Positions 15,377 through 25,177 of a stretch of 64,000 nucleotides of DNA are shown here, one piece after another. Numbering within the stretch: the first letter of the stretch is position 1; each line of letters starts with the position of its first letter. Under the pieces are notes generated by a model. It did not search any database and was not told the DNA's origin. It saw nothing but the letters and a program-made list of their open reading frames with translations. The DNA is from JBJYIN01 sp046237015 (lineage in GTDB: Bacteria; Pseudomonadota; Gammaproteobacteria; Enterobacterales; Enterobacteriaceae): the NCBI RefSeq assembly GCF_046237015.1, contig NZ_JBJYIN010000006.1, forward strand, positions 124,001 through 188,000. Direction: 5' to 3'. Made by a program: the position numbers and the translations under genes.

Positions 15377-17389
15377 ATGACGGTATTGCAAGCAGGGTCC
15401 GCCAGCCCTCTGGGTGCCAGTTTTGACGGTGAAGGCGTCAATTTCGCCCTGTTTTCAGCCGATGCGCAGCGAGTAGAACTGTGTCTGTTTGATGAACGAC
15501 AGCAGGAGCAACGGTTCGCGTTAACGCAGCGCAGCGGTGATATCTGGCATGGCTACCTGCCTGGCGCAAAACCCGGTTTGCGTTATGGCTTTCGCGTCGA
15601 TGGGCCGTTCGATGCGCTTCAGGGATTGCGTTTCAACCCGCATAAATTGTTGCTGGATCCTTGCGCCCGACAGTTGGATGGCTGGGTGGTGGATGACGAA
15701 GGGTTGCACGGCGGTTTCGACCAGCGTGATGAGCGTGATAGCGCCGATGTAATGGCCAAGTGTGTCGTCGTTGACGAAGAATACGATTGGGAAGATGACC
15801 GCCATCCACAGACGCCATGGAGTCAAACGGTCATTTATGAAGCCCACGTGCGTGGGCTGACCCAATTGCACCCCGATATTCCGGAGGCGATTCGCGGTAG
15901 CTACGCCGCACTGGGCCATCCAGTGATGATCGATTACCTGAACCGATTGGGTGTAACAGCACTGGAGTTATTGCCCGTTCAGCAACATGCGGATGAACCA
16001 CGGCTACAGCAGATGGGATTGCGTAACTATTGGGGTTACAACGTGCTATTGCCTTTCGCTGTCGATAACAGTTTGGCTGCTGGCGACGATGCGCTGAATG
16101 AATTTCGCGATGCGATCAAAGCGCTGCATCGTGCTGGCATTGAAGTCATTCTTGACGTGGTGTTTAACCACAGTGCCGAACTGGATGTGGAAGGCCCGAC
16201 GCTTTCTCTGCGGGGTATCGATAATCGTCATTATTACTGGCTTAACGAGCATGGGGAATACCATAACTGGACCGGATGCGGCAACGTACTCCGCCTCAAT
16301 CACCCGGCGGTGATGGAGTGGGTGATGGATTGTCTACATTTCTGGCGCGAAGTCTGTCATATCGATGGTTTTCGTTTTGATCTGGCTACCGTGCTTGGAC
16401 GCACGCCTTCTTTTAACGCTTCCGCTCCCCTCTTGGCTGCAATGAAAAATGATGAGCGTTTGCAGGGATGCAAGTTGATTGCCGAGCCCTGGGATATCGG
16501 CGAGGGCGGTTATCAACTGGGACAATTCCCCGTCCCGTTTGCCGAGTGGAGCGATCGTTATCGTGATGATATGCGGCGTTTCTGGTTGCATGGCGATATT
16601 CCGCTTGGTGGTTTTGCCCGTCGTTTCGCTGCATCCAGCGATATCTTCCAACACGATCAGCGTCTGCCTTATGCCTCTATCAATAAGTTGACTGCGCACG
16701 ACGGTTTTACGCTGCGCGATCTGGTGTGTTTTAACCACAAACACAATGAAGCGAATGGTGAAGGCAATCGCGACGGGACGAACAGCAATTTTAGCAATAA
16801 CCACGGCACGGAAGGGATTGAGGCCGATGTAGAAACGCAGCAGCGTCGCGACGTCAGTCAACGCGCTTTGCTGACAACGCTGCTGTTATCTCAAGGCACG
16901 CCGATGCTGCTGGCAGGCGATGAGCATGGTCACAGCCAGGAGGGCAACAATAATGCCTATTGTCAGGATAACGAACTGACCTGGTTGCATTGGGATGACG
17001 CGGATAGCGCCCTATGCCGGTTTACCGCCGGGCTAATCCAGTTGCGCCGCACGATACCGGCGCTCACGCAAGAAGCGTGGTGGCAGGATGGTGATGGGGC
17101 GGTGCAGTGGCTTAATGAGCAAGGCCAGCCGTTGACTCCCGATCAATGGGAGCGAGGGGATCATCAGTTACAGATTGTGCTTTCTGACCACTGGCTGTTA
17201 CTGATTAATGCCAGTGAACGGGCTGGAACATTTTCGTTACCTGAGGGGGAATGGCGCGTTTCCCCACCGTTTGATGATGAGCCGTCGCTGGGTGAAAAAG
17301 GATTTCGGATGGATTCGGGAATATGGCACGGAAATGCGCGCACGGTATGCGTCCTGACCAAGTCGCTATCAAAGAGAACATCTCTGTAA
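15377..17389 (+). CDS. glgX: Glycogen debranching enzyme
   Basis: 670 residues (E. coli 657), an isoamylase-type GH13 enzyme that removes short branch stubs left by glycogen phosphorylase. CBM48-like N-terminus (LGASFDGEGVNFALFSADA), then the barrel with catalytic Asp in GFRFDLATVLG, Glu in LIAEPWDIG and Asp in LTAHDGFTLRD. The long signature around CFNHKHNEANGEGNRDGTN is family-specific. Its ATG directly abuts the glgB stop codon and its ribosome-binding site (AAGGAGGCG) lies inside glgB, so translation is coupled. Confidence 0.96.
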   Translation: MTVLQAGSASPLGASFDGEGVNFALFSADAQRVELCLFDERQQEQRFALTQRSGDIWHGYLPGAKPGLRYGFRVDGPFDALQGLRFNPHKLLLDPCARQLDGWVVDDEGLHGGFDQRDERDSADVMAKCVVVDEEYDWEDDRHPQTPWSQTVIYEAHVRGLTQLHPDIPEAIRGSYAALGHPVMIDYLNRLGVTALELLPVQQHADEPRLQQMGLRNYWGYNVLLPFAVDNSLAAGDDALNEFRDAIKALHRAGIEVILDVVFNHSAELDVEGPTLSLRGIDNRHYYWLNEHGEYHNWTGCGNVLRLNHPAVMEWVMDCLHFWREVCHIDGFRFDLATVLGRTPSFNASAPLLAAMKNDERLQGCKLIAEPWDIGEGGYQLGQFPVPFAEWSDRYRDDMRRFWLHGDIPLGGFARRFAASSDIFQHDQRLPYASINKLTAHDGFTLRDLVCFNHKHNEANGEGNRDGTNSNFSNNHGTEGIEADVETQQRRDVSQRALLTTLLLSQGTPMLLAGDEHGHSQEGNNNAYCQDNELTWLHWDDADSALCRFTAGLIQLRRTIPALTQEAWWQDGDGAVQWLNEQGQPLTPDQWERGDHQLQIVLSDHWLLLINASERAGTFSLPEGEWRVSPPFDDEPSLGEKGFRMDSGIWHGNARTVCVLTKSLSKRTSL

Positions 17390-17414
17390 ATAATGGATCA
17401 GAAGGAGAGTAGCC

Positions 17415-18692
17415 ATGGTGAATAACGATAAAAACGATCCGCTGATGCTGGCGAGGCAATTACCGCTGAAGTCCGTGGCGCTTATTCTGGCTGGGGGGCG
17501 AGGCACGCGTTTGAAGGGACTCACCGCGTTACGAGCCAAACCCGCCGTTCATTTTGGTGGCAAATTCCGGATTATTGATTTTGCCCTTTCCAATTGTCTA
17601 AATTCCGGCATTCGACGAATCGGTGTGATTACCCAGTATCAGTCGCATACGCTGGTGCAACATATTCAGCGCGGCTGGTCTTTCCTTAATGCGGAAATGA
17701 ATGAGTTTGTGGATCTTCTGCCTGCCCAGCAACGCCATTCGACGGACCACTGGTATCGGGGAACCGCTGATGCGGTTTGCCAGAATCTGGATATCATCCG
17801 CCGCTATCGGGCGGAGTATGTTGTGATATTAGCTGGCGATCACATCTATAAAATGGATTATTCACGCCTGCTCATCGATCACGTGGAAAAAGGGGCGGAA
17901 TGTACCGTCGCTTGTTTGCCTGTACCGCTGCAAGAGGCGAGTGCGTTCGGGGTAATGAGCGTCGATAAACAAAATCGGATCCTTGATTTTGCCGAAAAAC
18001 CTGAACACCCGACACCAATGCCGGATAACCCCGATATGGCGTTAGCGAGCATGGGGATCTATGTTTTTAATGCTGACTATCTTTATCAGTTGCTGGAAGA
18101 AGATCACAGCATGACAAATTCAAATCATGACTTCGGGCAGGATCTCATTCCCAAAGTGGTTTCACAACGTCTGGCCTGGGCCCATCCATTTAATTTGTCC
18201 TGTGTGACGGCAAACGAGAGCGATAAAACTTACTGGCGAGACGTTGGAACGCTGGAAGCCTACTGGCGAGCGAATCTGGATTTGGCATCAGTGACGCCTG
18301 AACTGGATATGTACGACCGCAACTGGCCGATTCGCTCGGCAATCGAATCATTACCGCCAGCAAAATTCGTGCAGGATCGCTCTGGCAGTCACGGTATGAC
18401 GATGAATTCTCTGGTTTCCGGTGGCTGCATTGTGTCTGGCTCGGTAGTAACACATTCGGTGTTATTTCCTCGCGTGCGGGTGAACTCGTTTTGCAGCCTT
18501 GATTCGGCCGTGATTCTGCCAGACGTCAGTGTCGGGCGATCCTGCCGTTTGCGCCGCTGTGTGATCGATCGCGCCTGCCAGATCCCCGAAGGGATGGTGA
18601 TTGGGGAAAATGCCGAAGAAGACAGTCGTCGTTTTTATCGTTCGGAAGAAGGGATTGTGCTCGTGACGCGCGCGATGCTGGAAAAACTGTAA
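17415..18692 (+). CDS. glgC: Glucose-1-phosphate adenylyltransferase (ADP-glucose pyrophosphorylase)
   Basis: 425 residues (E. coli 431). It makes ADP-glucose from ATP and glucose 1-phosphate, the committed and allosterically controlled step of glycogen synthesis. Seen: nucleotide-binding LILAGGRGTRLKGLT, HFGGKFRIIDFALSNC, the substrate motifs WYRGTADAV and LAGDHIYKMDYS, EKPEHP, and a C-terminal left-handed beta-helix (SGGCIVSGSVV, RVNSFCSLDSAVILPDVSVG). GGAGAG lies upstream of the ATG, 25 bp after glgX. The fructose-1,6-bisphosphate activator lysine of E. coli corresponds to the RLKGLT region. Confidence 0.96.
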   Translation: MVNNDKNDPLMLARQLPLKSVALILAGGRGTRLKGLTALRAKPAVHFGGKFRIIDFALSNCLNSGIRRIGVITQYQSHTLVQHIQRGWSFLNAEMNEFVDLLPAQQRHSTDHWYRGTADAVCQNLDIIRRYRAEYVVILAGDHIYKMDYSRLLIDHVEKGAECTVACLPVPLQEASAFGVMSVDKQNRILDFAEKPEHPTPMPDNPDMALASMGIYVFNADYLYQLLEEDHSMTNSNHDFGQDLIPKVVSQRLAWAHPFNLSCVTANESDKTYWRDVGTLEAYWRANLDLASVTPELDMYDRNWPIRSAIESLPPAKFVQDRSGSHGMTMNSLVSGGCIVSGSVVTHSVLFPRVRVNSFCSLDSAVILPDVSVGRSCRLRRCVIDRACQIPEGMVIGENAEEDSRRFYRSEEGIVLVTRAMLEKL

Positions 18693-18719
18693 CGATCAGC
18701 AAGGCAAACAGGAGTAATG

Positions 18720-20150
18720 ATGCGGGTATTACACGTTTGTTCTGAGTTATTTCCATTATTGAAAACAGGCGGGTTGGCGGATGTTGCTGGCGCGCTACCG
18801 GCGGCGCAGATTGCCGCAGGGATGGATGTCCGGGTGCTGTTGCCAGCTTTTCCTGATTTGAAAAAAGGGATAACGGATGCGCAGGTTGTTCGCGAACTGG
18901 ATACGTTCGCTGGGCGTGTCACGCTGTTGTTCGGCCATTTTAATGGCGTCGGCATTTACCTGATTGACGTACCCGATTTGTATGCCCGTGCGGGTAGCCC
19001 GTATCACGATCCTGCGTTATATGCTTACGCGGACAACTATTTGCGCTTTGCGCTATTGGGCTGGGTTGGCTGTGAGATGGCTTGCGGGCTGGATCATTAC
19101 TGGCGACCGGATATTGTGCATGCACATGATTGGCATGCCGGGCTGACCTGTGCCTATCTGGCGGCGCGTAACCGTCCGGCCAAGTCGGTCTTTACCGTAC
19201 ACAATCTGGCTTATCAGGGGCTTTTTGATGCCCGCCATATGGCGGAACTTCAGCTTCCTTCCGATTTCTTCCAGGTTTACGGCCTCGAATTCTATGGACA
19301 GATTTCTTACCTTAAGGCCGGCCTGTATTACGCCGATCACATCACAACGGTTAGTCCGACGTATGCACATGAAATTACCTTACCGGCTTATGGCTATGGC
19401 ATGGAAGGGTTATTGCAGGCTCGGGAAGAAGAAGGGCGCTTATCGGGCATTCTTAACGGCGTGGATGATGCGGTCTGGAATCCTGAAAGCGATCCGTTAT
19501 TAGCCAGTCACTACAGCCGTGATGCATTACCCGATAAGGTGCAAAACAAGCGACGTCTGCAAACGGCGATGGGATTGAAGGTGGATGACAAGGTGCCCGT
19601 GTTTGCCATTGTCAGCCGACTCACCAGCCAAAAAGGGTTGGATATCGCCCTGAGTGCGGTACCCGATTTGTTGGACCAAGGGGGGCAACTGGTGGTGTTG
19701 GGTGCGGGAGATGCGGATTTGCAGGAGGGATTCCTCGCGGCGGCGGCAGAATACCACGGTCAGGTTGGGGTGCAGATTGGGTATCACGAGGCGTTTTCGC
19801 ATCGGATTATCGGTGGTGCGGATGTCATTATGGTGCCAAGTCGGTTTGAGCCCTGTGGTTTGACTCAGCTTTACGGGCTGAAATACGGCACGTTACCGTT
19901 GGTTCGCCGAACAGGGGGATTGGCTGATACCGTCTCTGACTGTTCATTGGAAAATCTGGCGGATGGGTTAGCGAGCGGATTTGTGTTTAACGATTGCAAT
20001 GTCGGGTCGCTCTCCAGAGCGATTCGTCGCGTGTTTGTGTTGTGGTCTCGTCCGACATTATGGCGCTATGTCCAGCGTCAGGCGATGGCAATGGATTTTA
20101 GTTGGAAGGTGGCCGCACAGGCTTATTTGACGCTATATCAACGCTTGTAG
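18720..20150 (+). CDS. glgA: Glycogen synthase (ADP-glucose-dependent)
   Basis: 476 residues (E. coli 477), a GT5 glycosyltransferase of the GT-B fold that adds glucose from ADP-glucose to the growing alpha-1,4 chain. N-terminal KTGGLADVAGALP is the ADP-glucose-binding KXGGL motif. The C-terminal half has SRLTSQKGLDIAL, PSRFEPCGLTQLYGLKYGTLP and VRRTGGLADTV. Tandem ATGs occur at 18717 and 18720; the second is preferred because GGAG (18711-18714) is five bases away and homologues begin MRVLHVCSE/MQVLHVCSE. Fourth gene of the glg operon, 27 bp after glgC. Confidence 0.95.
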   Translation: MRVLHVCSELFPLLKTGGLADVAGALPAAQIAAGMDVRVLLPAFPDLKKGITDAQVVRELDTFAGRVTLLFGHFNGVGIYLIDVPDLYARAGSPYHDPALYAYADNYLRFALLGWVGCEMACGLDHYWRPDIVHAHDWHAGLTCAYLAARNRPAKSVFTVHNLAYQGLFDARHMAELQLPSDFFQVYGLEFYGQISYLKAGLYYADHITTVSPTYAHEITLPAYGYGMEGLLQAREEEGRLSGILNGVDDAVWNPESDPLLASHYSRDALPDKVQNKRRLQTAMGLKVDDKVPVFAIVSRLTSQKGLDIALSAVPDLLDQGGQLVVLGAGDADLQEGFLAAAAEYHGQVGVQIGYHEAFSHRIIGGADVIMVPSRFEPCGLTQLYGLKYGTLPLVRRTGGLADTVSDCSLENLADGLASGFVFNDCNVGSLSRAIRRVFVLWSRPTLWRYVQRQAMAMDFSWKVAAQAYLTLYQRL

Positions 20151-20175
20151 TAACACTTACTTGGGAATGAATATT

Positions 20176-22623
20176 ATGAACTCTCCGTTTATCTATACTT
20201 CACCAACGCTCAGTGTGGAAGCGCTGAAACATTCTATCGCTTACAAACTTATGTTCACCGTCGGCAAGGATCCGTCAATCGCCAATAAGCATGACTGGCT
20301 GAACGCCACGCTGCTGGCGGTACGCGATCGCATGGTGGAACGCTGGTTGCGTTCCAATCGCGCCCAGCTTTCTCAGGATGTTCGTCAGGTTTACTACCTC
20401 TCAATGGAGTTCTTGCTGGGACGCACGCTTTCTAACGCATTGCTAGCCATGGGATTGTATGACGATCTCAAAGCTGCACTGGATGGCATGGGGCTGGAAC
20501 TGGACGACTTACTACAGGAAGAGACCGATCCCGGTTTAGGCAATGGTGGCCTGGGGAGACTCGCCGCCTGTTTTCTGGATTCGCTGGCCACGATGGCGTT
20601 ACCCGGTCGTGGTTATGGCATTCGCTATGAATACGGCATGTTCAAACAAAATATCGTCAATGGACGACAGGCGGAATCCCCTGATTATTGGTTGGAATAT
20701 GGCAATGCGTGGGAGTTTCCACGCCATAGTACACGCTATAAAGTGCGTTTCGGCGGGCGTGTGCAGCAAGAAGGAACAAAAATTCGCTGGCTGGAAACGG
20801 AAGAAGTTATTGCCTGCGCTTACGATCAGATCATTCCCGGCTTTGATACGGACGCCACCAACACACTACGGTTGTGGGGCGCGCAGGCCAGTAATGAAAT
20901 CAATCTGGGTAAATTTAATCAGGGTGATTACTTCGCGGCGGTGGAGGATAAAAACCACTCCGAGAACGTGTCGCGGGTATTGTATCCCGATGATTCTACC
21001 TACTCTGGTCGTGAACTGCGTCTGCGGCAGGAGTATTTTCTGGTCTCCGCGACGGTACAGGATATCCTGAGTCGTCACTGGATGATGCATAAAACCTATG
21101 ACAATCTGGCCGATAAATTTGCCATCCATCTGAATGACACCCACCCGGTGTTGGCTATCCCTGAGCTCATGCGGTTACTGATCGATGAGCATAAGTTCAA
21201 GTGGCAGGCGGCCTGGGAAGTGGTCACCAAGGTCTTCTCTTATACCAACCACACGCTGATGCAGGAAGCGCTGGAAACCTGGCCGGTGGATATGCTGGGT
21301 AAGATCTTGCCGCGCCATCTGCAATTGATTTTCGAGATTAACGAGAATTTCCTGGAATATGTGCAGGAGCAGGTGCCAGGTGATAATGACCTGTTAGCCA
21401 GAGTCTCGATTATTGATGAGAATAACGGGCGTAAGGTGCGTATGGCCTGGTTGGCGGTGGTTGCCAGCCACAAAGTGAATGGCGTATCGGAGCTGCATTC
21501 AGATTTGATGGTGCATTCGCTGTTTGCTGATTTCGCTACGCTGTTCCCCAATCGCTTCTGCAATAAAACCAATGGTGTGACGCCGCGCCGCTGGTTAGCG
21601 CTGGCGAACCGACCGTTGTCCAAACTATTGGATGAAACCATCGGGCAGATGTGGCGTACTGATTTAAGTCAGCTCAGCGAACTTCAGCAGCATATTGATT
21701 ATCCGGCATTTGTGCAGAAAATCCGTAAGGTCAAACTGGAGAACAAGGAACGGCTTGCCGCTTACATCGCGGAAAATCTGAATATTGTCGTCAATCCGGA
21801 AGCGTTGTTTGATGTGCAGATCAAACGGATTCACGAGTACAAACGGCAATTGCTTAACGTATTGCACGTTATTACGTTATATAACCGCATCAAGGATGAT
21901 CCAGAGGTTGATCGGGTGCCGCGCGTGGCTATTTTTGCCGGAAAAGCGGCGTCAGCCTATTACATGGCAAAACATATCATCAACCTGATCAATGATGTCG
22001 CGAAGGTGATCAATAACGATCCCGCGTTGCACGATCGTCTGAAGGTGGTTTTCATCCCGAACTATAGCGTCAGTCTGGCGCAGATCATTATTCCTGCTGC
22101 GGATCTTTCTGAACAGATCTCGCTGGCAGGAACCGAGGCATCGGGTACCAGTAATATGAAATTCGCGCTCAATGGGGCGTTGACGATCGGGACGCTGGAC
22201 GGCGCTAATGTTGAAATGCTCGAGCATGTTGGGGAGGAAAACATGTTCATTTTCGGCAATACGGCTGATGAAGTGGAGACACTGCGTAAAAATGGCTATA
22301 ACCCGAGGCAGTATTACGAACAGGATGAGGAATTACATCGCGTCTTAACGCAGATTGCGACGGGCCAATTCAATCCAGAAGACCCTAAACGTTACAGCGA
22401 TTTGTTTGATTCTTTGGTGAACTTTGGTGATTACTATCAACTGCTGGCTGACTATCGTAGCTATGTTGATACGCAAGATCGGGTGGATGAGCTGTATCAT
22501 AACGAGGAGGCGTGGGCGCGTTGTACCGCGCATAATATCGCCAATATGGGCTACTTCTCTTCCGATCGCACCATCAGCGAGTATGCGAAAGATATCTGGG
22601 ATATTAAGCCAATAAGGTTGTAG
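20176..22623 (+). CDS. glgP: Glycogen phosphorylase
   Basis: 815 residues, the same as E. coli GlgP. It phosphorolyses glycogen from non-reducing ends, releasing glucose 1-phosphate, and uses pyridoxal phosphate bound to the Lys in EASGTSNMKFALNGALTIGT. Other family signatures: EFLLGRTLSNAL, ETDPGLGNGGLGRLAACFLD, IQLNDTHP-like HLNDTHPVLAIPE and KRIHEYKRQLLN. The frame can be read back to a TTG at 20161, but the ATG at 20176 has GGGA at good spacing and gives the family N-terminus MNSPF. Last gene of glgBXCAP. A paralogue, malP, lies at 33.7 kb. Confidence 0.96.
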   Translation: MNSPFIYTSPTLSVEALKHSIAYKLMFTVGKDPSIANKHDWLNATLLAVRDRMVERWLRSNRAQLSQDVRQVYYLSMEFLLGRTLSNALLAMGLYDDLKAALDGMGLELDDLLQEETDPGLGNGGLGRLAACFLDSLATMALPGRGYGIRYEYGMFKQNIVNGRQAESPDYWLEYGNAWEFPRHSTRYKVRFGGRVQQEGTKIRWLETEEVIACAYDQIIPGFDTDATNTLRLWGAQASNEINLGKFNQGDYFAAVEDKNHSENVSRVLYPDDSTYSGRELRLRQEYFLVSATVQDILSRHWMMHKTYDNLADKFAIHLNDTHPVLAIPELMRLLIDEHKFKWQAAWEVVTKVFSYTNHTLMQEALETWPVDMLGKILPRHLQLIFEINENFLEYVQEQVPGDNDLLARVSIIDENNGRKVRMAWLAVVASHKVNGVSELHSDLMVHSLFADFATLFPNRFCNKTNGVTPRRWLALANRPLSKLLDETIGQMWRTDLSQLSELQQHIDYPAFVQKIRKVKLENKERLAAYIAENLNIVVNPEALFDVQIKRIHEYKRQLLNVLHVITLYNRIKDDPEVDRVPRVAIFAGKAASAYYMAKHIINLINDVAKVINNDPALHDRLKVVFIPNYSVSLAQIIIPAADLSEQISLAGTEASGTSNMKFALNGALTIGTLDGANVEMLEHVGEENMFIFGNTADEVETLRKNGYNPRQYYEQDEELHRVLTQIATGQFNPEDPKRYSDLFDSLVNFGDYYQLLADYRSYVDTQDRVDELYHNEEAWARCTAHNIANMGYFSSDRTISEYAKDIWDIKPIRL

Positions 22624-22632
22624 TGCTGGTGT

Positions 22633-22652
22633 GAGCCGCATTCGTGCGGCTC
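22633..22652. terminator. Hairpin after the glycogen operon
   Basis: GAGCCGCA / TGCGGCTC, a perfect 8-bp stem closed by a TTCG tetraloop, begins 10 bp after the glgP stop codon and lies between convergent operons (glg and ydh). No good T tract follows, so termination efficiency is uncertain. Confidence 0.5.
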
Positions 22653-22685
22653 ATCCCGAAAGCATTTTCTGGTTCTGCTAATGCA

Positions 22686-22710
22686 CATGCAACTTGAAGT
22701 ATGGCGGGGA
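22686..22710. repeat. Single end of the palindromic repeat family
   Basis: GCAACTTGAAGTATGGCGGG and flanking bases match the inverted left end of the 127-bp repeat at 4130-4256. The other end is absent, so this is a truncated remnant, placed between glgP and ydhT. Confidence 0.7.
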
Positions 22711-22736
22711 TTTATTTCTTTGCCTGCACCGCGTAT

Positions 22737-23669
22737 CTACCCGCATGCCTCCAGTTCAAACGCACTATTAACCCGGTATTTTACGCCTGCCGTGATGCCG
22801 TTTTCTCCTTCATAGACCACTAAAAAGCGGGTGCGGGTGCCATCGTGATAGGTTAATGCCGCGCAACCGCCTTTTCCTAATATCAGCGTTTTCACTTTAC
22901 CCGAGGAAAGCAGCTCGACATTTTCTCCTGATATGTTGATTGAAACATCGTCTCCGCTGTTAATAAGGCGGTTGTTATGACCCGTAATACCGATCTTGCA
23001 CATGTCGCCAGCGTTGGCGATACGGGTTGCATCGCCCATGCTGCTGATATAGCTGCGCATGCCGCTGTTGGCGATGCATGTTCCGCGTCCGGTGCTGCTG
23101 ATTTTTACCGAGTTTCCACTGTTACTGATACGCGATCGTCCCCCCAAGCTGCCAATGCGGCTTTGCGGGCCAGTGTTGCTGATCCTGACGGCAAAACCTG
23201 AGCTGACAAGCTGAGCGCCGTAACCGACGTTGGCGATACTTGTGTTATCACCTGAGTTACCGACCAGATTATACGAACCAGACAGCGCAACCTGACTTTG
23301 TAACCCGATGCTGCCGATATTCAATGCGGAATCACTGGTCGCCAATTGGAGCGTTGAGGCGGGAATAGACGCGTGTTGGGTACGCGCAGCGCGGGGTTTT
23401 ATCTGCACGACACCGTCACCGTTTGACGTTAATTGTGCCACCATGGCCTCTGTGGCTTGTGTCTCCTGTGCGATGAATGCGGGGGTGTCAAAACTGAGGG
23501 CGTAGCTGTACTCCACCAGTGTTTCCAACCACTCGATATCGCCATCGCACATCAGCGCATGATGGATTGCCTGATACTCGCCCCCCTGCGGGAAGCGGCG
23601 CAGGAACCAGCGATAAATTTGCGGGCTGACCTGTAATGAATGCAATTGCTGTTTGGTTATTTTATTCAT
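22737..23669 (-). CDS. ydhT: YdhT, uncharacterised protein with a nonapeptide-repeat solenoid
   Basis: 310 residues, last gene of the ydhYVWXUT operon, longer than my recollection of E. coli YdhT (about 270). Residues 1-80 are alpha-helical in character. Residues 118-261 are sixteen unbroken copies of a nine-residue unit with consensus [ILV]-x-[NS]-[ST]-G-x-x-x-x; glycine holds position 5 in all sixteen. From about the sixth copy, position 3 alternates between N and S/I, suggesting an 18-residue turn of a beta-solenoid. Residues 262-310 form a separate C-terminal cap. No signal peptide or membrane segment is seen. Identity comes from operon position; the function of YdhT is unknown. Confidence 0.85.
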   Translation of the reverse strand: MNKITKQQLHSLQVSPQIYRWFLRRFPQGGEYQAIHHALMCDGDIEWLETLVEYSYALSFDTPAFIAQETQATEAMVAQLTSNGDGVVQIKPRAARTQHASIPASTLQLATSDSALNIGSIGLQSQVALSGSYNLVGNSGDNTSIANVGYGAQLVSSGFAVRISNTGPQSRIGSLGGRSRISNSGNSVKISSTGRGTCIANSGMRSYISSMGDATRIANAGDMCKIGITGHNNRLINSGDDVSINISGENVELLSSGKVKTLILGKGGCAALTYHDGTRTRFLVVYEGENGITAGVKYRVNSAFELEACG

Positions 23670-23720
23670 TGTTTGTCATGCCCGCGTCATATTTGGTTCC
23701 TGTTTACTGGCGATCACACC

Positions 23721-24509
23721 TTAATGACGATGATAGCCATCGATCATACAGCGGAACGTTTGGGTCGGCGTTCTTCCGGTCGTGCAGAGATAAATATGTC
23801 CGCCGATAAAAAACAGGCTGGCGATGGCTAAAAACAAATGTATGGGCAATAGCCAGGCTTTCAGTTGCACTGCATCGGCGGGTATCCACTGCGGGTTACT
23901 GAGCAAGAGCCCTGTTACGAGTAATGCAGGCAGCAAGGCATACATCACGCCAAGGTAAGCCGCTTGCTGTAGCGGGTTAAATTTAGCGCGTTGTGTGGCC
24001 GGGAAAGGATGATCTTCCCCTTTAATAATGCCGTACAGATAGAACCGGACCTGCATAAACGCACGTTTTCCCCAGCTCTTACGGTCAATAACATAATGAT
24101 GTCCGTTGCCACCGAAAGCGTTAATCAGTACAAAACCAATCCAGCTAATCAGAAGCAGGTATCCGCAGAGATCATGCATGGCAACCAATGTGGCTCTGTC
24201 TTTTGTCGAACCTATGTCGAAATGGTTCAGCAAACCGCTGGCCAGCAATAGCATGAATAACAGCGCATTACTCCAGTGCCACAGACGGATCGCCCGCGAG
24301 TAGAGATACACCTTTTCTTCTTCATGTATCGCATGATGTGCTGGCGCAAGTTTGTAGCGTAACAGACCATGCAGCGTTAATACGCCGAGCATACCGGCAA
24401 GTAAAACCCCCGCCAGAATCAGCCATACAGGCCAGAATTCTGGCGTATAGATATAAACGTACTGGTATAACTGAGCCTGAAACTGCTCTGCATTAGGCAT
24501 AATATTCAT
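23721..24509 (-). CDS. ydhU: YdhU, di-haem cytochrome b-type membrane subunit
   Basis: 262 residues, an inner-membrane cytochrome b of the PhsC/thiosulfate reductase type with about five transmembrane segments. Candidate haem-ligating histidines lie in IRLWHWSNALLFMLLL, VAMHDLCGYLLL and the C-terminal LPIHLFLAIASLFFIGGHIY. It would pass electrons between quinone and the iron-sulfur subunits YdhX/YdhY. It overlaps ydhX by 4 bp, so translation is coupled. Confidence 0.9.
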   Translation of the reverse strand: MNIMPNAEQFQAQLYQYVYIYTPEFWPVWLILAGVLLAGMLGVLTLHGLLRYKLAPAHHAIHEEEKVYLYSRAIRLWHWSNALLFMLLLASGLLNHFDIGSTKDRATLVAMHDLCGYLLLISWIGFVLINAFGGNGHHYVIDRKSWGKRAFMQVRFYLYGIIKGEDHPFPATQRAKFNPLQQAAYLGVMYALLPALLVTGLLLSNPQWIPADAVQLKAWLLPIHLFLAIASLFFIGGHIYLCTTGRTPTQTFRCMIDGYHRH

Positions 24510-25177
24510 ACATTCACCTTTTCAACGTCATGTGGACCGGGGCGACGATAAATATGTGGCTTGCCGACATTGGGCAGTCGGTATTCATAATATTCATGGG
24601 TTTTCAGCCAGGTTTGTACCGGTTCGCTATCTTCAGGTCCAAAGATGAGGGCACTCTGTGGACAGGCGCTAACGCAGATCGGCGGAAAGCCTTTTTGCAG
24701 CCGGGATTCCAGACAGAAATCGCATTTATCCGCCACGCGGGTGGTGGGGTTCAGGTAACGAACCTGATACGGGCAAGCGGAAATACAGTAGCTACAGCCT
24801 ATGCATTTCGCTTTATCCACCCGAACAATGCCATTGCTTTCATCCAGGTAAGATGCGCCAGTCGGGCACACATCAATGCAGGGCGCATCGTCGCATTGCT
24901 GACAGGAATGGCGGAAGAAATGGTAGATATTTCCCTGTTCCGGCGGTGTCATCGCGATATGAGCGATGCTCATTCGAGCGGCCCCGGTTGGTACTTTATT
25001 CACTTTATGGCAGGCAACGGTGCAGATATTACAACCGTTACACCGCGTTTCGTCGTGGATCATGGCGTAGCGTACCGGTCTGTTTTTATCCGTTCCGCCG
25101 AGGGCGGAGAAGACTGGTGCACTAAAAAAAATCACCGATCCCATGCCGAGGACAAACTGACGGCGTGAGCATGTCAT
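24506..25177 (-). CDS. ydhX: YdhX, exported ferredoxin-like 4Fe-4S protein
   Basis: 223 residues. The N-terminus CSRRQFVLGMGSVIFFSAPV is a Tat signal peptide (twin arginine, then a hydrophobic core), so the folded protein is exported. Four cysteine groups for four [4Fe-4S] clusters follow: CNGCNICTVAC, CQQCDDAPCIDVC, CIGCSYCISAC and CDFC...CVSAC, the arrangement of DmsB/PhsB-type electron-transfer subunits. GGGAGGCAAGGAAG precedes the ATG on the minus strand. A 159-bp gap separates it from ydhW, with no feature I can name. Confidence 0.92.
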   Translation of the reverse strand: MTCSRRQFVLGMGSVIFFSAPVFSALGGTDKNRPVRYAMIHDETRCNGCNICTVACHKVNKVPTGAARMSIAHIAMTPPEQGNIYHFFRHSCQQCDDAPCIDVCPTGASYLDESNGIVRVDKAKCIGCSYCISACPYQVRYLNPTTRVADKCDFCLESRLQKGFPPICVSACPQSALIFGPEDSEPVQTWLKTHEYYEYRLPNVGKPHIYRRPGPHDVEKVNV

